A DNA stretch of 64,000 nucleotides from JAVJST01 sp965229715 (GTDB taxonomy: Bacteria; Pseudomonadota; Alphaproteobacteria; Rhodospirillales; Casp-alpha2): NCBI GenBank assembly GCA_965229715.1, contig CBDDJL010000002.1, forward strand, positions 62,001 to 126,000, in the 5' to 3' direction. Positions 25,569 through 35,876 of the stretch are shown here, piece after piece. Numbering within the stretch: position 1 is the stretch's first letter; each line of letters opens with the position of its first letter. The translations under genes were made by a program, and so were the position numbers. Under the pieces are notes generated by a model. That model worked only from the letters and a program-made list of their open reading frames with translations, had not been told where the DNA came from and did not search any database.

Positions 25569-25931
25569 ATGAACGACGAACGGCATAACGACCAGCAGAA
25601 CGGACGCGAACGCAAGGTTCGCCGTGAACTGATCGCAAAGGTGCGGCGCTCCCTCGGCCGCGTGCCTTTCGCAGAGCCGCTGATCGCGGCCTACCTGTGT
25701 GCGCTCGATCCGGAGACGCCACGACGCGTGAAGGCCGTGCTTCTCGGCGCTCTGGTCTACTTCATTACCCCGGTCGATGCGGTACCCGACTTCATCGCGG
25801 CGCTCGGCTTCACCGATGATGCCGCCGTGTTCTGGGCCGCATTCAACAGCGTTCGCGCTTATGTCCGGCCGCGCCACATCGAGGAAGCAGCGCGGCGCTT
25901 GCGTGCCCTGCGCGATGACGACCCGAGCTGA
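25569..25931 (+). CDS. YkvA family protein (DUF1232)
   Basis: A 120-aa protein with the DUF1232 core KAVLLGALVYFITPVDAVPDF followed by LGFTDDAAVFWAAFNSV, characteristic of the small YkvA membrane-associated family. Function is unknown for the family. It is divergent from the aminotransferase operon with only 65 bp between starts and lies 76 bp before the FkbM gene on the same strand. Confidence 0.88.
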   Translation: MNDERHNDQQNGRERKVRRELIAKVRRSLGRVPFAEPLIAAYLCALDPETPRRVKAVLLGALVYFITPVDAVPDFIAALGFTDDAAVFWAAFNSVRAYVRPRHIEEAARRLRALRDDDPS

Positions 25932-26007
25932 AGACAACTGGCTGCATACACAGGCCGAACCGTGCGGTAAAGTCGGCGAATTCGCGAACCGGGACCGCCA
26001 CGTGCAC

Positions 26008-27297
26008 ATGGATCAGCAAACCATCGATACCGCCGTCGACGAGATCAACGACGTTATTCAGCTTTATAATGTCGGCGACCGCGACAATCTGGGCAATCGA
26101 ATCGTGGCGTGGACGGCGCGATACTGCTCGACGCCGTTCGACGTGGCGTTTCACCCGGTGGCGGAAGCCGCCATCGATATCGCACTGCTGGTCGACCGAC
26201 CCGACATCGGTCAGACCATCACCGCGGCCACCTACGACGCCGAATTCGACGCCATGATCCGACAGGAGGTCAACGCCATCATTCAGCTGGCGAACGCCGG
26301 CGACGAAACGGCCTGGGCGAACGCACTCGGCAAGCACATCCGGTCGCACTGGACGGGCAAGCGGTTAATGACCGGCAGCTTCGATATTCTCAAGGTGCTG
26401 CGGTATTACGCCATCGTTGCCCGCGATTACGACCTGCTACCGATTCTCGACCGCCAGTACTACCGCCAGCTTTATTGCCCGACAGTCAGCGATGCCCCCG
26501 AGGCCGGGGTGCATGAACTACTCGTGCCGGGACTGCCGCCGGTCAAGCTCTACAGCGAGCAGGACTGCAAGCTATCGAACGATATTGTCCGCAGCGGCGT
26601 GTTCGAACCCATGTCCATGGAACTGTGGGCGACGCTCGTGCGCGACGCTGACGTCGTTGCCGACATCGGCGCCAATATCGGTATTTTTTCGCTGGTCGCC
26701 GCCGCCGTCAGATCAGACGTGTCGATCCACGCATTCGAACCGAACCACGAAATCGTTACGCGTCTCCGTCACAACATCGAGATCAATGGGCGCACCTCCA
26801 TCGACGTTCATACCGAGGCCGTCAGCGACACCGAGGGAACCGCGACGTTCCGGTATCAATCAGTCGCACAGATCGGGATGATGAGTCCTGTCGGTTCGCT
26901 CGACGAAGACCGCCCCAACTTTCTCGAAACCGAAGTCACGACGGCGTCATTAGACAGTCTGGTGCCGCCGGTACCGGGTGCCCGGTTGGCCGTCAAGGTC
27001 GATACCGAAGGCGGCGAGGGCCGCGTGCTAGCCGGCATGGAGGGCTGGATCGATCAGGGTCATATCGACCTGATTGTCGAGTCTTACGAACCCGCCATCT
27101 GCAAGGCAATAACCGACCGATTGGCGCCGCTCGGGTACCGGTTCTACAGGATCCTCGAGGGCGAACACCGGCTGGTGTCGATGCCGGCGCTAAAGCCGGC
27201 GGTCAACGACGCGCTTCACAACTTCAACGGCTTTGCGACCCAGCGCCCGCACGAACAATTGGCCGCGCGCCTTCCGGATCACTGCCGTATCGACTGA
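26008..27297 (+). CDS. FkbM family methyltransferase
   Basis: A 429-aa protein. The C-terminal half is a Rossmann methyltransferase of the FkbM family: SAM motif VVADIGANIGIFSLVAAAV near residue 225, then IHAFEPNHEIVTRLRHNIEI, ASLDSLVPP and LAVKVDTEGGEGRVLAGMEG. The N-terminal about 200 residues are of unknown type with many short acidic helices. FkbM enzymes O-methylate sugars or lipids. The ATG at 26008 begins MDQQTID; a GTG two codons earlier is possible. Ends one base before the convergent ABC-F gene. Confidence 0.82.
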   Translation: MDQQTIDTAVDEINDVIQLYNVGDRDNLGNRIVAWTARYCSTPFDVAFHPVAEAAIDIALLVDRPDIGQTITAATYDAEFDAMIRQEVNAIIQLANAGDETAWANALGKHIRSHWTGKRLMTGSFDILKVLRYYAIVARDYDLLPILDRQYYRQLYCPTVSDAPEAGVHELLVPGLPPVKLYSEQDCKLSNDIVRSGVFEPMSMELWATLVRDADVVADIGANIGIFSLVAAAVRSDVSIHAFEPNHEIVTRLRHNIEINGRTSIDVHTEAVSDTEGTATFRYQSVAQIGMMSPVGSLDEDRPNFLETEVTTASLDSLVPPVPGARLAVKVDTEGGEGRVLAGMEGWIDQGHIDLIVESYEPAICKAITDRLAPLGYRFYRILEGEHRLVSMPALKPAVNDALHNFNGFATQRPHEQLAARLPDHCRID

Positions 27298-28800
27298 TCA
27301 CGTCCGGGGCTCGAACGCCGGTTCATCGGCCTCGCGAACGCGGCCACGGTCGATCTCGATAAACCGGTTGCCGACATCTTCGACGAATGCCCGATCGTGC
27401 GATATCAGAATACAGCTTGCCTGCCGCTCATGAATTTCGGCGGCCAACGCCTCCTGTCCGGCGATATCGACATGATTCGTCGGCTCGTCGAGGAGATAGA
27501 AGTTAGGTTCGGCGAAGCGCAGCGCCAGCAAGGCCAGCCGTGACCGCTGGCCGAGCGAGAGCTTTTCAATCGGCCTATCCTGCCAATCGAATGCGATACC
27601 GGCATTGGCGAGCACGGACCGGGCGCGTGGATCGTTCCCGACGTGCGGCGCGATGAAATCGAACGGTGTGCGGTCGAGCGGTACGTCCGACATCGACTGG
27701 TCCATATAGCCGGTGACCAGCGAGGGAGTCCCCCGCACACCCGCCACCTCGCGGCCGTCGACCAATACGTCACGCAGCAACCGAACCAGGGTCGACTTAC
27801 CGCAACCGTTGCGGCCCAGGATGACGAGCCTGTCGCCCGGCAACACATTCAGCGACGGAATCCTGAACAGCAAGCGACCGTCCGGTGTCGAAACCTCCAG
27901 GTCCTCGATGCGGATCAGGGCTTTGGCATGGGTTCCACGGTTGGTCAGACGGATATCGCCTGCACGCTCGCTATGAAGCGCACCGACCTGTTCCTCGATT
28001 TGCTCGGCGCGCTCGCGGAGTTGCTTCTGTTTCTTGAGCAGCAGATCGCTGCCGGAGTTGATGCCGATGTTCTTGAGCTTCGACGATTGACGGCGCAGCC
28101 GGTTCGCTTCGTTCATTTGCCGTTCCGCCTGTGCCGCCTCGGACCGGTCGATACGCTCCAGCTCGTAGCGGGCACGGGTGTAGGACAGCGGAAACAGATG
28201 CGACGTTCCCGGTCGCAGGAAGACCGTCCGGTTGGTGACGGAATCGAGAAACCGGCGGTCGTGGCTGGCAACCACCATGGGCACATCGCCGAGCCACGTC
28301 GAAAGCCAGGTCTCGAGCATCAGAATTTTTCTGAGATCGAGGTGGTTCGTTGGCTCGTCCATCAAAAGGACATCGGGATCGCCAACCCAGACCCGCGCCA
28401 GCAATACCAGCCGCTGCCAGCCGCCACTTAGCGCCGCAACATCGGTATCGCGCAACACCTCGGGCGTCTCGAGCTGGTCGAGCATCATGTCGACGCGCCA
28501 ACTCTCGCTTTCACGGACATCCGGCGACAACGCATCGCGGACCGCCTCACGGCACGTCAGGCCGAGCAACCCGGGCGCAATGTCCTGCGGCATGTAGCCG
28601 ACCCGGGCGCCGCGGGACCGGGATATCTCGCCGTGGCTGAGTTCGGCCTCCTCGGCCAGGCAACGCAACAAAGTGGATTTGCCGGCACCGTTTTGAGCCA
28701 CAAGGCCGACACGGTCGCCGGGACCGAAGGTCACGGTCAGGTTCTGAAACAAATGGCCGCGGGCAATGAAACCGGCGTCTTTGAGGGAAATCGTGGTCAT
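27298..28800 (-). CDS. ABC-F family ATPase
   Basis: A 500-aa soluble protein with two ABC domains and no membrane segment: Walker A VAQNGAGKSTLL (near 36) and LGRNGCGKSTLV (near 337), signatures LSGGWQRLVLLARVW and LSLGQRSRLALLALRF, Walker B LLMDEPTNHLD and LLDEPTNHVD, and a charged linker between domains with basic and coiled-coil character. ABC-F proteins act on the ribosome, some relieving antibiotic stalling. A strong-SD small ORF and hairpins lie upstream, which is typical of inducible ABC-F genes. Its exact subfamily cannot be told by eye. Confidence 0.88.
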   Translation of the reverse strand: MTTISLKDAGFIARGHLFQNLTVTFGPGDRVGLVAQNGAGKSTLLRCLAEEAELSHGEISRSRGARVGYMPQDIAPGLLGLTCREAVRDALSPDVRESESWRVDMMLDQLETPEVLRDTDVAALSGGWQRLVLLARVWVGDPDVLLMDEPTNHLDLRKILMLETWLSTWLGDVPMVVASHDRRFLDSVTNRTVFLRPGTSHLFPLSYTRARYELERIDRSEAAQAERQMNEANRLRRQSSKLKNIGINSGSDLLLKKQKQLRERAEQIEEQVGALHSERAGDIRLTNRGTHAKALIRIEDLEVSTPDGRLLFRIPSLNVLPGDRLVILGRNGCGKSTLVRLLRDVLVDGREVAGVRGTPSLVTGYMDQSMSDVPLDRTPFDFIAPHVGNDPRARSVLANAGIAFDWQDRPIEKLSLGQRSRLALLALRFAEPNFYLLDEPTNHVDIAGQEALAAEIHERQASCILISHDRAFVEDVGNRFIEIDRGRVREADEPAFEPRT

Positions 28801-28821
28801 CGTCGTTTCTCGAAGGTCTGC

Positions 28822-28844
28822 GCTCCGTCATGAGGGATCGGAGC
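28822..28844 (-). promoter_or_regulatory. Hairpin just upstream of the ABC-F start codon
   Basis: GCTCCG (28822-28827) and CGGAGC (28839-28844) form a perfect 6-bp stem with an 11-nt loop, 22 bases before the ABC-F ATG in the mRNA. It may mask or expose the initiation region; there is no U run as in a terminator. The whole 361-bp space 28801-29161 holds this, the leader ORF and a second stem; nothing else is seen. Confidence 0.3.
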
Positions 28845-28940
28845 TGTCATCTGCATAACCGCCACGGAAGCGAACGCGCGACGGCACGGGCAGGCCTGAC
28901 CAATCGGGGAAACGCAGGATCGGAGTGAGTCTCGCCTTGA

Positions 28941-29012
28941 TCAGCCCTGCAACATCGTCCGATGCAGGGCATGTACAGGGCCACGCGTACGTTGCTGATA
29001 GTGGTTGATCAT
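28941..29012 (-). CDS. Candidate 23-codon leader peptide of the ABC-F gene
   Basis: An ATG preceded by AGGAGGG at 7-base spacing opens a frame of 23 codons (MINHYQQRTRGPVHALHR ...) ending in TGA, 140 bases before the ABC-F start. The peptide is rich in His and Arg. A partly paired stem (CCCTGC at 28945-28950 with GCAGGG at 28964-28969) covers its last codons. ABC-F resistance genes are often controlled by ribosome stalling on such leaders; here that is inference. It could also be an independent small protein. Confidence 0.45.
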   Translation of the reverse strand: MINHYQQRTRGPVHALHRTMLQG

Positions 29013-29161
29013 GTCGCAGCCCTCCTCTTGGTTTGGGTTCAAGACATTTTCCTTTACCACTTTCATCCGGCACTCCACAACAATCGACGGCCCGGGCAAC
29101 CGTACGGGCCTTGAAAGCCGTCCGCCGCCCCGGCATCCTCGATGCCTGACGCAGGAGAGCC

Positions 29162-31141
<1,980 letters not shown>

Positions 31142-31147
31142 GCCGCC

Positions 31148-31984
31148 ATGTCGGACAAGATATCCCCCCTCGCGCCGGATCTGGTCGAAACGTTCCGGCG
31201 CGACGGTGTTGTTCACATCCCGGATGCGTTTGAGGCCCGGTGGCTCGACCGTCTAACCGCCGGCATTCGAAGCGATCTCGCCAATCCCAGCGAGCGGCTG
31301 GTGCAACATTCGTCCAACGATGCCGAAGCGCACTATTGGGAGGATTTCTGGGTCTGGGACCAGATTCCCGAAATCGAGGATTTCCTGCGCCACTCGCCCG
31401 CAGCCCGGTATGCGGCGGACCTGCTGTCCGCCCGGCGTATCAACCTGGTCATGGACAACTGGTTTTATCGCGAGGCCGGATCGCCAAGCCGACCGCCGTG
31501 GCACCACGATATCTCGTACTTCGACTTTCACGGCTCGATGTGCGTGTTGTGGTTGCCGCTCGCCGCCGTTCGCGCCCGCGACGGAGTCGCGTTCGTTCGC
31601 GGCTCGCACCGCTGGGGCAAACACTTTCTTCGCACTCACTTCAACGGCGGCCCGACCCCCGGCGAACCGGGCGAGGTCAATGGCGTGCTTTACGAACGGA
31701 CACCCGATATCGACGCCGAGCCGTCGGCCTATGATATCGCCACGTTCGATCTCGACGCCGGCGACTGCCTGTTCTTCGATATGCGGACGCTCCACGGCGC
31801 GTTGGATACCATTGTCACCGAACATGACAGCATGCGCTTCACGGCCCGCTTCGCCGCCGAGGATGGCCGAATCGAATACCGCGGTCCTTGGGCCGAACCG
31901 GAGCGCCGTATTTTCGAAGCGTGGGGCCTCAGGGAAGGCGACGCCATCGACGGACCCATGTTTCCCCGCCTCTGGGAAGCCTGA
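31148..31984 (+). CDS. PhyH family dioxygenase
   Basis: A 278-aa PhyH-fold oxygenase: iron ligands H-x-D in PPWHHDISYFDF near residue 118 and a distal His in MRTLHGALDT near 216, with Arg in RFTARFAAED. The DQIPEIEDFLRHSPAARYAA segment is typical of bacterial PhyH proteins. It starts 6 bp after acetoacetate-CoA ligase, suggesting that its substrate could be a related acyl compound, but this is not demonstrated. Confidence 0.85.
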   Translation: MSDKISPLAPDLVETFRRDGVVHIPDAFEARWLDRLTAGIRSDLANPSERLVQHSSNDAEAHYWEDFWVWDQIPEIEDFLRHSPAARYAADLLSARRINLVMDNWFYREAGSPSRPPWHHDISYFDFHGSMCVLWLPLAAVRARDGVAFVRGSHRWGKHFLRTHFNGGPTPGEPGEVNGVLYERTPDIDAEPSAYDIATFDLDAGDCLFFDMRTLHGALDTIVTEHDSMRFTARFAAEDGRIEYRGPWAEPERRIFEAWGLREGDAIDGPMFPRLWEA

Positions 31985-32101
31985 ACACCGGCGTCGAGGA
32001 CACGGCTGCTCGCGATCTTGTGATATTCCACAGGGGGGCTATCCTCCTTATTCTATCCACTCGTTAGACGAGAGACGGCAACCCGCCAAAGGAGACCATT
32101 G

Positions 32102-32581
32102 ATGACCACGATCAAAAGATTGACGAACGTTCTACCGGTTTTGGCTATCGCGCTGGGCGTCGCGACTCCGGTGCTGGCAGACGGCCATCTTGAGGACGTC
32201 ATCAAGGCGCGTCAGGGATATTATAAACTGGTCAGCCATAATGCCGGCGTGCTGTTCGGCATGGCAAAGGGCGATATCGCGTACGACGCCGAAGCCGCGA
32301 CCACGGCCGCGAACAACCTCCAGACGCTGACGAAGCTCGACGTCGGATCGTTGTATCCGGCCGGAACCTCGAAGGAAGAGATGCCCGGCAAGACCCGTGC
32401 ATTGAAAAAGATCTGGGACACCTATCCGGCAGTGCTCGAAAAATCAAAAGCCTGGAAGGCCGCCGTCGCCGACATGGCCGCCGTCGCCGGCAACGGACTC
32501 GATGCGGTCCGCGCCAAGGCCGGGCCGCTCGGTAACAGCTGCGGCGGCTGCCACGACAATTTCCGCGCCAAGGATTTCTAA
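32102..32581 (+). CDS. Cytochrome c' family (class II c-type cytochrome)
   Basis: A 159-aa exported protein with a signal peptide (NVLPVLAIALGVATPVLADG) and a C-terminal heme site SCGGCHDNF (C-x-x-C-H) placed 10 residues from the end, as in four-helix class II cytochromes. GGAG lies 7 bases before the ATG at 32102; a TTG three bases upstream is less likely. Cytochromes c' bind NO or act in electron transfer. It is followed after 5 bp by a b561-type cytochrome, its probable redox partner. Confidence 0.88.
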   Translation: MTTIKRLTNVLPVLAIALGVATPVLADGHLEDVIKARQGYYKLVSHNAGVLFGMAKGDIAYDAEAATTAANNLQTLTKLDVGSLYPAGTSKEEMPGKTRALKKIWDTYPAVLEKSKAWKAAVADMAAVAGNGLDAVRAKAGPLGNSCGGCHDNFRAKDF

Positions 32582-32586
32582 GTCGC

Positions 32587-33201
32587 GTGAGCGACGACGC
32601 CGACTTCGTCAAAGAACGCGTGTGGGATCTGCCCACACGCCTCTTTCACTGGTTGCTGGTGATCAGTGTTTCCGCCGGATGGTATCTCGGTGACAACATG
32701 AGCTTCACCACCATCGAATGGCACATCCGGCTCGGCTACGCGACCGGCGGACTGATTGCATTCCGCATTGTCTGGGGCTTTATCGGGCCACCGTCCGCAC
32801 GGCTCTCGGCGCTGGTCCCGAAACCGGCCGAGGTCGTCCGTTATCTCCGCCACGTCGCAAAACGCGAGCCGAGCGGTGTACCGGGTCATAATCCCCTGGG
32901 GAGCCTCGCCGTGTTGGCGCTGCTGGCGACCCTGACCGTGCAGGTCTCAACCGGCCTGTTTGCTGAATCCGATGATTATTTCGACAGCGGCCCTCTCGCG
33001 CCCTATGTCGATAATGCCTTCGTCCTGTTCTGCAACAACATTCATGCGATCTCTTCGGATGTCCTGCTTGGACTGGTCGCGCTCCATATCGCTGCTCTGG
33101 TCTTCTATCTTGTGTGGAAACGTGAGAACCTGATCGCTGCGATGATTACTGGCGCCAAGCTGGTGCGCCGACCACGAAGCAGCGGGGACGCATCCCGATG
33201 A
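32587..33201 (+). CDS. Cytochrome b561-type membrane protein
   Basis: A 204-aa four-helix b-type cytochrome. Likely heme ligands are in TRLFHWLLVISV, IEWHIRLGYATGG, NNIHAISSDVLLG and VALHIAALVFYLVWKRENL, matching the bacterial cytochrome b561/hydrogenase-b-subunit family. It would pass electrons between the quinone pool and the preceding cytochrome c'. Starts with GTG; its stop overlaps the ATG of the coiled-coil gene. Confidence 0.88.
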   Translation: MSDDADFVKERVWDLPTRLFHWLLVISVSAGWYLGDNMSFTTIEWHIRLGYATGGLIAFRIVWGFIGPPSARLSALVPKPAEVVRYLRHVAKREPSGVPGHNPLGSLAVLALLATLTVQVSTGLFAESDDYFDSGPLAPYVDNAFVLFCNNIHAISSDVLLGLVALHIAALVFYLVWKRENLIAAMITGAKLVRRPRSSGDASR

Positions 33202-33671
33202 GCAACCACGGCACGGCGGTTCTGAAGGAACAGAATGCCCATCTTTCGGAATCCGTGAGACAGCAGAAAAAGCTTCTTGGAGAGGCGCACGAGGAGATCG
33301 CCGCTCTTCGCGCGAAGGTCGGACATTGTTCGGTCACGATCTTCGAGACAATCATTTCGCAGGAACGCCAGGAAGACGAGATCAAGAACCTGCGCGCCCG
33401 CATCGCCGAGCTTGAGACCATCGTCGCTCAATCGGAAGAACAGGCTGCGGCGGCGGCCAATATCTTCGAAGCCATGAAAGGCGCCATGGGACGCATGCAG
33501 GAGACGGTTCGCGCGCTCTCCGAACGTGCGGAAAGCACCGTCGCCGACGCCGACCTCAAGAAGCAGATCAACGAACTCGAAAGCGCCGCCGCATCGACAC
33601 TCGACGACGAAGCGCTCGCCGAATACAACCGCCAGATCGAATCGCTCAGGGCCAAAGTCAGCAAGAACTGA
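33198..33671 (+). CDS. Coiled-coil protein, uncharacterised
   Basis: A 157-aa soluble protein that is almost wholly alpha-helical heptad sequence (NAHLSESVRQQKKLLGEAHE, EIKNLRARIAELETIVAQSE, INELESAAASTLDDEALAEY). No catalytic motif. The ATG overlaps the cytochrome b stop (ATGA), so it is translated with the cytochrome pair. A structural or scaffold role is only a guess. Confidence 0.65.
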   Translation: MSNHGTAVLKEQNAHLSESVRQQKKLLGEAHEEIAALRAKVGHCSVTIFETIISQERQEDEIKNLRARIAELETIVAQSEEQAAAAANIFEAMKGAMGRMQETVRALSERAESTVADADLKKQINELESAAASTLDDEALAEYNRQIESLRAKVSKN

Positions 33672-33733
33672 CCGGGTGTCGATGCGCGACACCGTTGCTG
33701 GCCTCGCTCCTCTGTCAGCGATGTGTGAGCTTG

Positions 33734-34189
33734 CTACGTTTTTCCAAGCGGGCCATGACTGATCAGCACACCGCCCGAGACGAACCCTTCGTAGCGCGGC
33801 AAATCGTCGGACACGTCCATCCAGGCAATCCGCTCGCCGTAAAACGAGTGCGCAGACGGCGCCAGTCCGTCCGGCGCATCGAACGTGCTGATGTGCAGGC
33901 TGCAGAGCAGGCCCCAATGCGGGTGATCGGTTTCCCAAGTCAGGGGCGTGCCGCACTCGGGACAGAACGCGCGGACGACGCCCGGCGCACTGCCGTAGCC
34001 CTTGCGTGCGGTGCCCGAGAACGACACCTGATCCGCCGTCAGCACCGCTAGCGTCGCGACAGGCGCGCCGGTATGGCTGCGGCAGCTCTCGCAATGACAG
34101 TGGAAGACGGCCTTGGGCGGACCCGTCACCTCGTAGCGCACAGCGCCGCACATACAGCCCCCGGTCAGATTTTCCGAGCTTGCGTTCAT
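33734..34189 (-). CDS. GFA family (glutathione-dependent formaldehyde-activating-like) protein
   Basis: A 151-aa Zn-binding Mss4-like protein: GGCMCGAVRYEV (C-x-C), FHCHCESCRSHTG (C-x-x-C) and FCPECGTPLTWE, the complete cysteine set of the family. Despite the family name most members have no proven formaldehyde role. GGAGG eight bases before the ATG at 34189 supports that start; an ATG at 34231 overlapping the amidase stop is the alternative. Probably cotranscribed with the amidase. Confidence 0.82.
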   Translation of the reverse strand: MNASSENLTGGCMCGAVRYEVTGPPKAVFHCHCESCRSHTGAPVATLAVLTADQVSFSGTARKGYGSAPGVVRAFCPECGTPLTWETDHPHWGLLCSLHISTFDAPDGLAPSAHSFYGERIAWMDVSDDLPRYEGFVSGGVLISHGPLGKT

Positions 34190-34218
34190 CTCTTCCGCCT
34201 CCGCGTTTGTGCCTTTTG

Positions 34219-35637
34219 TTACGAACGCCATGACACCGGATCAATCGGCGTTTCGACGTCAGCGACCCGTTCGATCGCTTCCGCGGCATCGAGACAGCGC
34301 TCGTCGTCGAAGCGACGGCCGATCACCTGAACGCCCTGCGGCAATCCACCCGTGACTGAGACGGGAACGGCGACGGACGGCAGACCGACCAGATTGCTGA
34401 TCTCGGTGAAGTAGAGCGACCGGATGACGCGCCACGTGGTTTCCGGCGATTCCGTATCGAAACCGACCGGAAACGCCTCCATGGTGGAAACCGGACCGAC
34501 GATCAACGGATACTCGTCGAGCAGGCGGCTCCACACGGCAGCGATGCGATGGCGTTCGGCGATGGCGTCGCGGTAGCTTTCCAGTGTCGGCACATCGTCA
34601 CGTGCCGCATTGCGCAGGAACGCACCGGCATCCGGCGACATCAAATCGAGAATATCGTCGAGATAGCCGATGATTTCGGCGACGCCGATCCGTTGAATGA
34701 CCTCGCCGGCCTCGGCGACCAGCGGCGCCTCGACCGCCTCGACCGCATAGCCCGCATCTTCCAGCGCCGCGCCGGCCCGTCGCGTCGCATCCGCGACGGC
34801 TTCGTCGACCCCGTTCCCGGAACCCATCATGGGATCGATCACCAGACCGACACGCAGCACCTCGGGTTCTGGCGCCGCCGCCGCCGGCATCCACACGGGG
34901 TCCGCCGGATCGGGTTGCTGCAAAACCGAGAGCGCGAGCCGGAGATCGGCGACGCGACGCGCCATCGGCCCGTTCACGCAGGCGACCTGTTCGTAGAACG
35001 CCGGCGGGTCGGCGCTATCGACGCTCAGGGTTCGGGACACCCGGCCCGTCGACGGCCTGAGGCCGGCAACGCCGCAGCAGATCGCCGGTTGACGGGTCGA
35101 CCCGCCCATGTCGTTGCCGAGACCGAGCGGCGTCATTCCGGTCGCCAGCGCGGCCGCCTCGCCGCCGCTCGACCCACCGGGCGTGCGTGACGGATTCCAC
35201 GGATTCAGGGTCGCGCCGTGAAGCCCGTTATCGGTATGCCAGCGAAGACCGTAGTCGGGCATGTTGGTGCGGCCGATGACGATGGCGCCTGCCGCCTTGA
35301 GGTGCCCAACGGCTGGCGCGTCGGCCTCCGGCACGGCGTCCTTGAGGCTGACCAACCCGTGTGTCGTCGGCGATCCGGCCACATCGATGTTTTCCTTGAT
35401 GGTAACGGGAACGCCGTGCAGCGAACCCACCGGTTCGCCAGCCGCGAGCCTTGCATCGGCGGCATCGGCAGCCGCGCGGGCTTCATCGACGAAAACGCGG
35501 GTCACTGCATTGACGGCATCGTTGACTGTCGCGATGCGGTCGAGATGGGCATCGACGATGGCGCGACTGGACAACCGGCCAGCGCGAATTGCGCCGGCCA
35601 GTTCGGCGGCGCTCAGTTTCCAAGGTTCTTGGGACAT
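34219..35637 (-). CDS. Amidase (amidase signature family)
   Basis: A 472-aa amidase with the Ser-cisSer-Lys triad: Lys in PVTIKENIDVAGSPTT, cis-Ser in GGSSGGEAAALATG and the nucleophile in LGNDMGGSTRQPA. GAGGAA six bases before the ATG at 35637 sets the start; the frame is open to 35760. Substrate unknown (aliphatic or aryl amide). The 240 bp upstream, to the end of the PhoX gene, show a short GGGTA/TACCC repeat (35806-35820 region) but no gene. Confidence 0.87.
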   Translation of the reverse strand: MSQEPWKLSAAELAGAIRAGRLSSRAIVDAHLDRIATVNDAVNAVTRVFVDEARAAADAADARLAAGEPVGSLHGVPVTIKENIDVAGSPTTHGLVSLKDAVPEADAPAVGHLKAAGAIVIGRTNMPDYGLRWHTDNGLHGATLNPWNPSRTPGGSSGGEAAALATGMTPLGLGNDMGGSTRQPAICCGVAGLRPSTGRVSRTLSVDSADPPAFYEQVACVNGPMARRVADLRLALSVLQQPDPADPVWMPAAAAPEPEVLRVGLVIDPMMGSGNGVDEAVADATRRAGAALEDAGYAVEAVEAPLVAEAGEVIQRIGVAEIIGYLDDILDLMSPDAGAFLRNAARDDVPTLESYRDAIAERHRIAAVWSRLLDEYPLIVGPVSTMEAFPVGFDTESPETTWRVIRSLYFTEISNLVGLPSVAVPVSVTGGLPQGVQVIGRRFDDERCLDAAEAIERVADVETPIDPVSWRS

Positions 35638-35876
35638 ATCAGGTTCCTCACGGATGAAAGGTATATTTCGAGGGCCTGACGCGATCTCGCCATCCTTGCA
35701 GACAATGGCGCGACCTGAAAATCCGCACAGACCCGAATAGCCGGCCACTGGGGCTAGCATTGCTCAACGCCTTCCGGCGTCTGGTTTATCGGGTGTGCAA
35801 CATCATGGGTAAACGATACCCGCAGGTTTGCCCTCGCGCAACGGCGGTGGCCGTGTGCGGCGGGATGCAGGATGCG

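Noticed and set aside
24169..25722. Longer aminotransferase start at 25722
   Set aside because: The extra 73 residues are opposite the YkvA gene, low-complexity Arg-rich, and not part of the family.
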